Shown here in pieces: positions 1-6,607 of a DNA stretch of 42,626 bases. The DNA lies in the NCBI GenBank assembly GCA_964471865.1, contig CAYYHU010000017.1:1-42626 (forward strand), written 5' to 3'. The stretch's first letter is position 1; the number at the start of each line of letters is the position of its first letter. The notes under the pieces are model-generated. The model searched no databases. It worked only from the letters and a program-made list of their open reading frames with translations, and was not told where the DNA came from. This DNA comes from CAYMUC01 sp964471865 (lineage in GTDB: Bacteria > Actinomycetota > Acidimicrobiia > Acidimicrobiales > Ilumatobacteraceae). The position numbers and the translations under genes are program-made.

Positions 1-1
1 T

Positions 2-781
2 CAAGCTCGCGACTTCGGACGTTATGTCGTTGACAGCGTCTGCCCGCTCGTGACCAAAGTCCACCACGAAGTCAAGGTCCGAGCCGGCAAGGGCTACCGC
101 ATCATCTATGTCGGCCATGAAGGTCATGAAGAGGCCGTGGGCACCATGGCCGTGGCACCTCAGGCCATCTCGCGAGTCGAGAGTCTCGATGAGGTCGCTG
201 CACTCCCCGACTTCTCCGAACCTATCGCTCTCCTCGCCCAGACGACCCTGTCGCATCGGGACTGGGAAGGTGTGGCCGTGGCGGTACGCGAACGCTTTCC
301 CGATGTCTGGACGCCAGGACGTTCCGACCTCTGCTTCGCAACGACGAATCGTCAGAGTGCGCTCATGGCGATGGCCCCCCGATGTGACGCCATCGTCGTC
401 GTGGGCTCGGCCAACTCCTCCAACACCCGGGCTCTCGAGCGACTGGCCATCGACGCGGGATGCGCCCGGGTCCTGCGGGTCAACCATATGGGCGAGATCC
501 CCGATGACCTGAGTGGAATCATCGGCGTCACGGCGGGGGCTTCAGCCCCCGAGGAGCTCGTGACCGCCATCATCGAGCGACTCGCGCCTCGTCGTGGTGT
601 CGAGGAAATCCATGTCACCGATGAGGACGAGTATTTCCCGCCGCCCCGCAATCTTCGAGAACTCCAGATCGGGGTGGAGCTCGCCACCACGATCATGGTC
701 GGCGGACGTATCGATGTTCGCGCCGGAACCGAAGACCGCGCCATCGAAGCCAGCGCCGTTCTCGCCGCTCTCGCCACCTGA
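2..781 (+). CDS. ispH: 4-hydroxy-3-methylbut-2-enyl diphosphate reductase (IspH), 5' truncated by window edge
   Basis: Last enzyme of the MEP isoprenoid pathway: a cytosolic [4Fe-4S] reductase that makes IPP and DMAPP from HMBPP. The frame is open to the left edge, so roughly the first 80 residues, including the first Fe-S cysteine, lie outside. Visible family motifs in order: DSVCPLVTKVH with the second cluster cysteine (codon 41-43), GHEGHEEAVGT with substrate-binding His and Glu, QTTLSH with the conserved Thr, LCFATTNRQ with the third cysteine, and GSANSSNT with the substrate Ser/Asn. All three blocks that form the active site after the truncation are intact. A perfect hairpin follows the stop codon, and the next gene converges on it. 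Confidence 0.96.
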   Translation, partial: QARDFGRYVVDSVCPLVTKVHHEVKVRAGKGYRIIYVGHEGHEEAVGTMAVAPQAISRVESLDEVAALPDFSEPIALLAQTTLSHRDWEGVAVAVRERFPDVWTPGRSDLCFATTNRQSALMAMAPRCDAIVVVGSANSSNTRALERLAIDAGCARVLRVNHMGEIPDDLSGIIGVTAGASAPEELVTAIIERLAPRRGVEEIHVTDEDEYFPPPRNLRELQIGVELATTIMVGGRIDVRAGTEDRAIEASAVLAALAT

Positions 782-822
782 GGCGACACACCGGCTGCGG
801 GTCGGGGCCAGGACCTGGATCC

Positions 823-849
823 GGCCGGTTGGCGATCCGCCAACCGGCC
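823..849. terminator. Bidirectional hairpin terminator between ispH and the acyl-CoA dehydrogenase
   Basis: Two perfectly complementary 12-base arms (823-834 and 838-849, GGCCGGTTGGCG type) are separated by three bases. The hairpin lies in the 77-base gap between two convergent genes, where a shared terminator is expected. There is no T-run on either side, as is common in GC-rich actinobacteria. Confidence 0.7.
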
Positions 850-858
850 TGTGCGATC

Positions 859-2064
859 TCAGTTGCGAGGGACCTGACTCCAGGGAACCTCACGGTCGAC
901 ACGAACATCACCAGGCAGACCCAGGACTCGCTCGCCGAGGATGTTCTTCATCACTTCCGTCGTGCCCCCCTCGATGGAGTTCGCTCGACTGCGCAGGAAC
1001 GCCTTCTGAGGCGTGTCGTAGCCCATCGCGGTCTCCGGGCGGACCTTGTCGTAGGTGCCGTACAACATGCCGTCAGCCCCGAGGAGATTGACGACTTGTT
1101 CGTAGATGGCCTTGTTCAGGTCTGCCGATGCCATCTTGGCGATCGAGCCCTCGGGCCCCGGATCGCCCATCTTGCGGTTCTGAGCCGCCCGGATGTTGGT
1201 GAGGCGCAGGACTTCGGCACGGATCCACAGTTGCATGACGGCATCGCGCTCGGCCTGACCCCGACGCTCGGCGGGTAGTTCGTTCCAGACACGAATCAGT
1301 TCGCGAATGGTTCCCGAACCCTTCTGAGGGATGACTCCGCCGATCGATACCCGCTCGTTCATCAGCGTGGTCAACGACACCCGCCACCCATCACCGGGCT
1401 GTCCGAGCATCTCGGCAGCCGGAATTCTGACGTCGGTGAAGTACACCTCGTTGAACTCGGCTTCACCGGTCATCTGATACAGGGGCCGCACTTCGACACC
1501 CGGGGCCTGCATGTCGACCACGAACGCGGTCAGACCGGCGTGCTTGACCGCCTCAGGATCCGTGCGTACGACCAGGAGTCCCCACCGCGACAGGTGAGCC
1601 AGCGTCGTCCACACCTTTTGTCCGTTGACGATCCATTCGTCACCATCGCGCACGCCCTTGGCTGAAAGCCCAGCGAAGTCCGACCCTGATCCCGGTTCGG
1701 AGAACAATTGGCACCAGATCTCTTCACCGGTGAAGAGCGGTCGGAGATAACGCTGCTTCTGGTCATCCGAACCCCACACGGCCACCGTGGGTCCACACAT
1801 GCCGTGGCCGATCGGATTCCGAGACATCGGATTGGGAGCGCCGGCCGCAAAGAGGCGTTCGTTGATGGTCTTTTGCAGACGCGGGTTCAGACCCAGGCCC
1901 CCGCTGCCCTCGGGGAAATGCACCCAGGCGAGCCCGAGGTCGAACTGAGCGCCGAGGAACTCCGCCGGAGGTGTGCTCGTGGGCGGATGGCTCGCCAACA
2001 ACTGATCACACAGTTCGACGATGCGGCTCTCGTCGGTGGTGGCGGTGGACGTCGTCATGGTCAT
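859..2064 (-). CDS. Acyl-CoA dehydrogenase
   Basis: FAD-dependent alpha,beta-dehydrogenation of an acyl-CoA thioester, 401 residues, normal length for the family. N-terminal helical domain to about residue 115, then the FAD-binding beta domain with LFSEPGSGSDFAGL and VNGQKVWTT, then the C-terminal helical domain ending with RANSIEGGTTEVMKNILGER, where the Glu of SIEGG aligns with the usual catalytic base. Start: ATG at 2064 is preceded by a G-rich ribosome site (AGGGGG) about 8 bases upstream; a second ATG two codons in is also possible. A TACGGT -10 candidate at 2107-2112 and an inverted repeat at 2116-2135 lie upstream. The substrate (fatty acid, sterol side chain or other) cannot be read from the sequence. 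Confidence 0.93.
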   Translation of the reverse strand: MTMTTSTATTDESRIVELCDQLLASHPPTSTPPAEFLGAQFDLGLAWVHFPEGSGGLGLNPRLQKTINERLFAAGAPNPMSRNPIGHGMCGPTVAVWGSDDQKQRYLRPLFTGEEIWCQLFSEPGSGSDFAGLSAKGVRDGDEWIVNGQKVWTTLAHLSRWGLLVVRTDPEAVKHAGLTAFVVDMQAPGVEVRPLYQMTGEAEFNEVYFTDVRIPAAEMLGQPGDGWRVSLTTLMNERVSIGGVIPQKGSGTIRELIRVWNELPAERRGQAERDAVMQLWIRAEVLRLTNIRAAQNRKMGDPGPEGSIAKMASADLNKAIYEQVVNLLGADGMLYGTYDKVRPETAMGYDTPQKAFLRSRANSIEGGTTEVMKNILGERVLGLPGDVRVDREVPWSQVPRN

Positions 2065-2106
2065 GGAGGACCCCCTGGTATGACCGAAATCATCTCAACA
2101 CCCGCA

Positions 2107-2112
2107 CCGTAC
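2107..2112 (-). promoter_or_regulatory. Candidate -10 element (TACGGT) of the acyl-CoA dehydrogenase
   Basis: The minus strand reads TACGGT here. It is the same hexamer that sits 6 bases before the start codons of three other genes in this window, but here it would give a leader of about 36 bases carrying a G-rich ribosome site. No good -35 is visible. Confidence 0.35.
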
Positions 2113-2115
2113 CCT

Positions 2116-2135
2116 GTGGTAACCAGATGGTTCAC
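2116..2135. promoter_or_regulatory. Inverted repeat, possible operator upstream of acyl-CoA dehydrogenase
   Basis: AACCAGATGGTT (2121-2132) has perfect 5-base arms AACCA/TGGTT around two bases, flanked by GTGGT and CAC that partly continue the symmetry. It lies immediately upstream of the -10 candidate, the usual position for a repressor such as a TetR-family regulator of fatty-acid genes. No regulator gene is nearby, so this is only a candidate. Confidence 0.25.
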
Positions 2136-2163
2136 AACCGGACCGGGGCACTCGAGATCACGC

Positions 2164-2745
2164 TCATTCCTCGTCGTCAGGAACCTCGCCGAGACGTTCC
2201 AGCAGCTGATCGCGAATCGACACTCCCGGCTCCCTCGCCTTGTCACCAGCGATGCGCCATCCAAGGCGACTCGAGTACAACAGGGGCGGTTCGCGAAGGC
2301 GGCCCGCTCCGACCTCGACGACACGAGCGAGATGGAGTTCGTGATCGGCGAGTTCGACGACGTTGAACGTCTCACACCGCAACCAGGCGATCGCGTTGCG
2401 GACCACTGGCCACCCCGAACCCGGCAACTCTTCCAGATACTCGGTGACGATATGGCGGAACTTGCGCCCCGGATAGGAGAAATACTGACCGACATCGACT
2501 TGGTCGCCAGCCAAGATCGACACGGTGTATCCGCCCGATGCCACCATCAACGGATAGGTGTCATGACGAGGAGACACCGAGGCCATGACCACGGGTTCAG
2601 CGAAACTCACCTGACTGACCCAGTGACTGGTGTACGCCCGAACGAGACCGTCATGAGCGGCGCCCACCACCTGAACCCCATGCATCATCTGTCCCAGACA
2701 CCGTTTCAGACCTTGATCGATCATCGCCCCAGTCTGACGAGACAC
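2164..2745 (-). CDS. Flavin reductase domain protein (FMN-binding split barrel)
   Basis: Likely a short-chain flavin reductase or FMN-binding protein of the split-barrel type, 193 residues. It shows the family pattern: a leading strand with MMHGVQVVGAAHDG, the block YTSHWVSQVSFAEPVVMASVSP, then YTVSILAGDQVDVGQYFS and a C-terminal HELHLARVVEVGAG segment. Such proteins often supply reduced flavin to two-component oxygenases; an LLM-type flavoprotein is encoded at 9837-10997, but the two are far apart. Start is uncertain: GTG at 2745 or ATG at 2724 (MIDQGLKRC), the latter with a GGGG stretch just upstream. Same strand as the acyl-CoA dehydrogenase, 99 bases before it. Confidence 0.8.
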   Translation of the reverse strand: MSRQTGAMIDQGLKRCLGQMMHGVQVVGAAHDGLVRAYTSHWVSQVSFAEPVVMASVSPRHDTYPLMVASGGYTVSILAGDQVDVGQYFSYPGRKFRHIVTEYLEELPGSGWPVVRNAIAWLRCETFNVVELADHELHLARVVEVGAGRLREPPLLYSSRLGWRIAGDKAREPGVSIRDQLLERLGEVPDDEE

Positions 2746-2849
2746 CTTTCTCGCTGTCTCACCGAACGCGCCTCTCCGTCCGCTACCAGGGTCTTTGCGC
2801 CAGTCGATTCGATGAAGCGGTATCGCAGCGCATCAGGCGGGCGCGGTCA

Positions 2850-3254
2850 TCACCAGGATGCGGGCCCCGTGGTCCAGGCCGAGTCCTCGACGGGGCGACC
2901 CGATGCATGAAGAGCCAACCACCGGGTACCCGGTTCGACGTCGACGAGGCGATGCGGGGTGTGGCGCGCAATCACAACCCAATCGCCCGGGCCCAGTTCG
3001 ACGGTGGTGCCGCCGGCGTCGAGCCAGGCCCGACCCGCGTTCACCACCACCCACTCGTCCTCGTCACCGATGAACTCGACGGGCCCGTCGAGTTTTCCCG
3101 TACAGATCTCCACGAGTTCGACACCGGGCCCCGAGAACACCCTCCGGGTGATCTCACCGGTCATCGGCACCTCGTCGGCACCGGCCAATCGGCCGCGTAC
3201 GACCGACGTCGAACCGATCTCCTCGGCGGCTCGACTCGAATCGGATTCGTTCAC
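2850..3254 (-). CDS. Cupin-domain protein
   Basis: Small single-domain cupin, 134 residues. The core barrel runs from about residue 45 to 120: EDEWVVVNAGRAWLDAGGTT forms the first cupin motif and GDWVVIARHTPHRLVDVEPG the second. The first motif has Glu-Asp-Glu where many cupins have His-x-His, so metal binding may be reduced or altered. Start: GTG at 3254, preceded by a strong GAGGAGG ribosome site with about 6-bp spacing. Upstream lies an intergenic stretch with several TAGAAC/GTTCTA half-sites that could control it. No specific substrate can be assigned; roles from sugar isomerase to sensor are possible. Confidence 0.75.
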   Translation of the reverse strand: MNESDSSRAAEEIGSTSVVRGRLAGADEVPMTGEITRRVFSGPGVELVEICTGKLDGPVEFIGDEDEWVVVNAGRAWLDAGGTTVELGPGDWVVIARHTPHRLVDVEPGTRWLALHASGRPVEDSAWTTGPASW

Positions 3255-3279
3255 AGCCCGCCTCCTCTCAAACGCCTCA

Positions 3280-3336
3280 TAGACGTGTTCTACCGGCGAT
3301 CTGTGATCGTCATAGAACGCTCCGGGGCGCAGTTCT
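3280..3336. promoter_or_regulatory. Cluster of TAGAAC/GTTCTA half-sites upstream of the cupin gene
   Basis: A near-palindrome TAGACGTGTTCTA (3280-3292) is followed by TAGAAC (3313-3318) and AGTTCT (3331-3336). The first is one base short of TAGAACGTGTTCTA, the form bound by KstR-type TetR regulators of actinobacterial lipid and sterol catabolism. The position, 25-85 bases upstream of the cupin start, suits an operator. No KstR-like gene lies in the window. Confidence 0.3.
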
Positions 3337-3460
3337 CGCCCTTGCTACATCGAACCGGGGAGCCGGCGGCGCCCGACCCGGGGTACGAGGACCGCTCGGT
3401 CTCCACTGGAACCTTCTCCCACCGAGACCCGCGAGACCCCAACTCGAGTTCACACAAGCC

Positions 3461-4147
3461 TCAGTTGAACGGGGCCTCAGCTCGGATCCGATCGAGAGTC
3501 TCATGAGGTCCGAGTTCGGGTAGCAAGGACCGCATCTGCATCAGTCGGTGAAAGGCCACCGGATCTCCGGCCCGGGCCAACGCCCCTTTGAGATTGTTCA
3601 GTACTCGGATGACGATGAATCGTGGCGAGGTCGGTCGCAACCACCGCAGATCAAAGCGATCATCCCGTCGAGTCATCCGCCGATACAGCGCCTCACACCC
3701 CGCTTCGTCGAGCTCGGTGCCGCCGGAGAAAACATCGAAGAAGCGACGAGGTCGTCCGGTGGCCGGATCGGGTTCAGCCGTGAGGAAATGGGTTGGCATT
3801 CCCACCCCGACGAGTTCGACGCCGATGCGCCGACCGACCTCTATGGCCAGTATCGACAAGGTGATCGGGATACCCCGACGACGATCCAGGACCCGATCGA
3901 TCAACGAATTCTCGATCGCCGGGTACGTCGCCGTGTCCCCCGTGAACGACTCCGAGCCGTGAAAGAGATGACGGATCACTCCATCCACAGTCGGCGTGGC
4001 GCAGGTGGCGGCGAGTTCGTCGAGCCGGGCGAGTTCCCCGATGCGATCGATCCCCGGACGCATCACAGCCGCGATCTCGACCATGACCTCATCCAACGCC
4101 AGGCTCGGCTGGCTGAGTATCTCACCAAACCGGTCGATCGGCTCCAC
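3461..4147 (-). CDS. SirB1-family transglutaminase-like protein
   Basis: Protein of the SirB1/transglutaminase-like superfamily, 228 residues with the chosen start. The N-terminus FGEILSQPSLALDEVMVEIA matches the family's opening helices, and IENSLIDRVLDRRRGIPITL is the conserved core block. VGMPTHFL carries the conserved His, while the usual Cys is not obvious, so enzymatic activity is doubtful. The biochemical role of the family is not settled. Start: GTG at 4147. A TACGGT hexamer sits exactly 6 bases before it, the layout of a leaderless promoter, and no ribosome site is seen. A longer reading frame upstream overlaps the divergent acyl-CoA ligase and was rejected. Confidence 0.82.
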   Translation of the reverse strand: MEPIDRFGEILSQPSLALDEVMVEIAAVMRPGIDRIGELARLDELAATCATPTVDGVIRHLFHGSESFTGDTATYPAIENSLIDRVLDRRRGIPITLSILAIEVGRRIGVELVGVGMPTHFLTAEPDPATGRPRRFFDVFSGGTELDEAGCEALYRRMTRRDDRFDLRWLRPTSPRFIVIRVLNNLKGALARAGDPVAFHRLMQMRSLLPELGPHETLDRIRAEAPFN

Positions 4148-4153
4148 ATGACG

Positions 4154-4159
4154 ACCGTA
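4154..4159 (-). promoter_or_regulatory. Leaderless -10 element (TACGGT) for the SirB1-like gene
   Basis: TACGGT on the minus strand is followed by exactly 6 bases and then the GTG start at 4147. Transcription would begin at or next to the start codon. Confidence 0.5.
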
Positions 4160-4167
4160 CCGTCCAC

Positions 4168-4173
4168 TACCGT
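4168..4173 (+). promoter_or_regulatory. Leaderless -10 element (TACCGT) for the first acyl-CoA ligase
   Basis: TACCGT is followed by 7 bases and the ATG at 4181. It lies back to back with the minus-strand TACGGT at 4154-4159, so two divergent genes appear to share a 33-base promoter region. Confidence 0.5.
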
Positions 4174-4180
4174 TCGCGCC

Positions 4181-5731
4181 ATGTTCCCCGGAGCTCATGT
4201 CGCCACTCAGCCCGACAAACCAGCCATCGCGATGGCGGGTACCGGAGCGGTCATCACCTACGCCGAACTCGATGCTGCGGCCAACCGCGTCAGCCGGTTG
4301 CTTCGCGACAGCGGACTCCAGCCCGGCGATCACGTGGCGGTCTGTTTGGAGAATCATCCTCGGTTCTTCGAGGTGATCTGGGGTTGCCACTATGCGGGGT
4401 TGATCTACACCGCAGCGTCCTCGCGGCTCACGAGTGAAGAACTCGCTTACATCATCAACGACTGCGGCGCCCGCATGTTCATCACATCGCAGTACCTGTC
4501 ACGTCAGGCGTCCGAGGTCCTCGAATCGACCCCGGATGTCGAACGCCGCCTGATGCTGGATGGAACGGCCCCCGGATACGAGTCGTATGAAGAGGTGATC
4601 GCAACCCTCGACGCCTCGCCGCTCCCGGACCGGGTCGCCGGCGTCGACATGTTGTACTCGAGCGGCACCACCGGCCAACCCAAAGGTGTGCTTCCGGCGT
4701 TCTCTCCCACACCTCTGGGCGAAGAAGCGGGCGGGGTGGCGCCGGTGATGCAGATGCTGTTCGGTGTCAGCGCGGAGTCGGTCTATCTCTCACCCGCACC
4801 GCTGTACCACGCGGCGCCGTTGCGCTTCACGATGGGGGTCCATCGGCTCGGTGGCACCAGCGTGATCATGGAGCATTTCGACGCCGAAGAGTTCCTCGCT
4901 CTGGTGGAACGGCATCACATCACCCACAGCCAGGTGGTCCCCACGATGTTCGTGCGCATGCTGAAGCTGCCCGACGAGGTCAGGAACCGCTACGACGTGT
5001 CTTCGCTTCAGGTCGTGATCCACGCGGCTGCGCCGTGTCCCGTTCAGGTCAAGAAGCAGATGATCGAATGGTTCGGTCCGGTTTTGCACGAGTACTACGC
5101 CGGGACCGAGGGAAATGGTTTCGTCTACTGCAACAGTGAGATGTGGCTCGCTCATGAAGGGACCGTCGGTATGCCGATCGGCTCGACGGTGCACATCGTC
5201 GGCGAGGACGGTGAGGAGGTTCCCCAGGGCGAGAGTGGAACCATCTACTTCGAGGGCGGAGGCACGTTCGAATACCACAACGATCCTGACAAGACGAAGA
5301 ACTCTCGCCATCCCAAGGGCTGGAGCACCTTGGGAGACGTCGGCTACCTCGATGCCGATGGTTTCCTCTACCTGACGGATCGCAAGGCGTACATGATCAT
5401 CTCCGGAGGGGTGAACATCTACCCCCAGGAGTCCGAGAACCTGCTCGTGACCCATCCCAAGGTGGTCGACGTCGCCGTGTTCGGAGTCCCCAACGACGAC
5501 TTCGGCGAAGAGGTCAAGGCCGTGGTTCAGCCCGTGGAGATGCCCGCCGATGTGCAGGCCGCGGCCACACTCGAGCGCGAACTCATCGCGTATTGCCGTG
5601 AACACCTCGCCGACGTCAAATGTCCTCGCAGTGTGGATTTCCGCGCCGAACTTCCTCGACACCCGACCGGAAAGCTCTACAAGCGGCTCCTCAAAGACGA
5701 GTACTGGAAAGACGCTGGACGCTCGATCTGA
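4181..5731 (+). CDS. Acyl-CoA synthetase (AMP-forming), FadD-like
   Basis: ATP-dependent ligase that adenylates a carboxylic acid and transfers it to CoA; 516 residues, normal for this ANL superfamily branch. Motifs: YSSGTTGQPKG phosphate-binding loop at about residues 159-169, YYAGTEGNG (A5), GDVGYLDADGFLYLTDRK (A7/A8 with the hinge) and the C-terminal catalytic lysine in PTGKLYK (Lys498). Start: ATG at 4181 gives the typical MFPGAHVATQPDKPAI opening and has a TACCGT leaderless promoter 7 bases upstream; an ATG at 4148 lacks any signal and would abut the divergent start codon. The acid substrate is unknown. It is followed after 55 bases by the glycerophosphodiesterase. Confidence 0.93.
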   Translation: MFPGAHVATQPDKPAIAMAGTGAVITYAELDAAANRVSRLLRDSGLQPGDHVAVCLENHPRFFEVIWGCHYAGLIYTAASSRLTSEELAYIINDCGARMFITSQYLSRQASEVLESTPDVERRLMLDGTAPGYESYEEVIATLDASPLPDRVAGVDMLYSSGTTGQPKGVLPAFSPTPLGEEAGGVAPVMQMLFGVSAESVYLSPAPLYHAAPLRFTMGVHRLGGTSVIMEHFDAEEFLALVERHHITHSQVVPTMFVRMLKLPDEVRNRYDVSSLQVVIHAAAPCPVQVKKQMIEWFGPVLHEYYAGTEGNGFVYCNSEMWLAHEGTVGMPIGSTVHIVGEDGEEVPQGESGTIYFEGGGTFEYHNDPDKTKNSRHPKGWSTLGDVGYLDADGFLYLTDRKAYMIISGGVNIYPQESENLLVTHPKVVDVAVFGVPNDDFGEEVKAVVQPVEMPADVQAAATLERELIAYCREHLADVKCPRSVDFRAELPRHPTGKLYKRLLKDEYWKDAGRSI

Positions 5732-5786
5732 TGGTCCGCCCGGCCCGACGCACAGACCACGAGGCGAGCCCGAACGCTACGAGCAC

Positions 5787-6572
5787 ATGATCGAACCCCG
5801 TCATCCGTTTCTCGATCACCCCGGACCGATTCCCTTCGCACATCGAGGTGGAGCCAGCGACGCTCCCGAGAACACCGCCGCCGCCTTCGCCCGAGCGGTG
5901 GACCTCGGATACCGGTACCTCGAGACCGATGTCCATGTCACCAGCGACGGTGTGGTCGTGGCCTTCCACGACGATGATCTCCAACGAACCTGTGACCGTC
6001 CCGGACGGATCTCGGATATGGAGTGGGATGATCTCGCCGCGGTCCGGGTCGATGGTTCAGAGCCGATTCCTCGGCTCGAGGAACTCCTCACGGCTTGGCC
6101 GGATCGACGATGGAACATCGATTGCAAGTCGGACCGCTCCGTCGACGCGTTGGTGACGCTTCTTCATCGTCTGGATGTCGTGGACCGCATCTGCATCGGT
6201 TCCTTCAGCGACCGTCGCCTGACGCGAATTCGCGATGCGATGGGTCCCGAGGTCTGCACATCACTCGGACCGGCGGCCACGGCCCGCCTCATGGCTGCCA
6301 GTCGCACCCACCGGGTGCTGGCTCGACCAGGGCGTGCCCACGCCGCCCAGGTCCCGATCTCACAAGGTCCGATCCCGGTGATCACTCCGTCCTTCGTGTC
6401 GACGTCCCACCAGCTGGGACTGGACGTGCATGTGTGGACCGTGGACGATCCCGCGATCATGCACCACCTGCTCGATCTGGGTGTCGACGGAATCATGACC
6501 GACCGACCTGCGGTGCTGCGAGAGGTTCTCGAAGTTCGCGGGCAGTGGGTCACGAGCAATGTCGAGACCTGA
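5787..6572 (+). CDS. Glycerophosphodiester phosphodiesterase family protein
   Basis: Hydrolyses glycerophosphodiesters to glycerol-3-phosphate and an alcohol; 261 residues, TIM-barrel family. The hallmark residues are present in order: HRGG...PENT near the N-terminus, LETDVHVTSDGVVVAFHDD with the metal-binding Glu/Asp and catalytic His, the conserved Arg-Thr of LQRT, WNIDCKS mid-barrel, and VHVWTVDDP plus GVDGIMTDRP at the end. No signal peptide is visible, so it is probably cytosolic. Start: ATG at 5787 in the gap after the acyl-CoA ligase, without an obvious ribosome site. It probably belongs to the same transcript, serving membrane-lipid turnover. Confidence 0.93.
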   Translation: MIEPRHPFLDHPGPIPFAHRGGASDAPENTAAAFARAVDLGYRYLETDVHVTSDGVVVAFHDDDLQRTCDRPGRISDMEWDDLAAVRVDGSEPIPRLEELLTAWPDRRWNIDCKSDRSVDALVTLLHRLDVVDRICIGSFSDRRLTRIRDAMGPEVCTSLGPAATARLMAASRTHRVLARPGRAHAAQVPISQGPIPVITPSFVSTSHQLGLDVHVWTVDDPAIMHHLLDLGVDGIMTDRPAVLREVLEVRGQWVTSNVET

Positions 6573-6607
6573 GACCGACTCTTCGGGTTCCGTCGCCCAG
6601 CGGCGTT

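Noticed and set aside
1708..2910. 400-codon plus-strand frame opposite the acyl-CoA dehydrogenase and flavin reductase
   Set aside because: It is the antisense shadow of two well-supported genes, with no recognisable motif; long antisense frames are common in GC-rich DNA.
3255..3460. Small gene in the 206-base gap before the cupin
   Set aside because: Short frames here have no start signal or recognisable sequence; only possible operator sites are seen.
4148..4180. Start of the first acyl-CoA ligase at ATG 4148
   Set aside because: It would abut the divergent GTG at 4147 and has no signal; ATG 4181 has a TACCGT-N7 promoter and gives the family-typical N-terminus.
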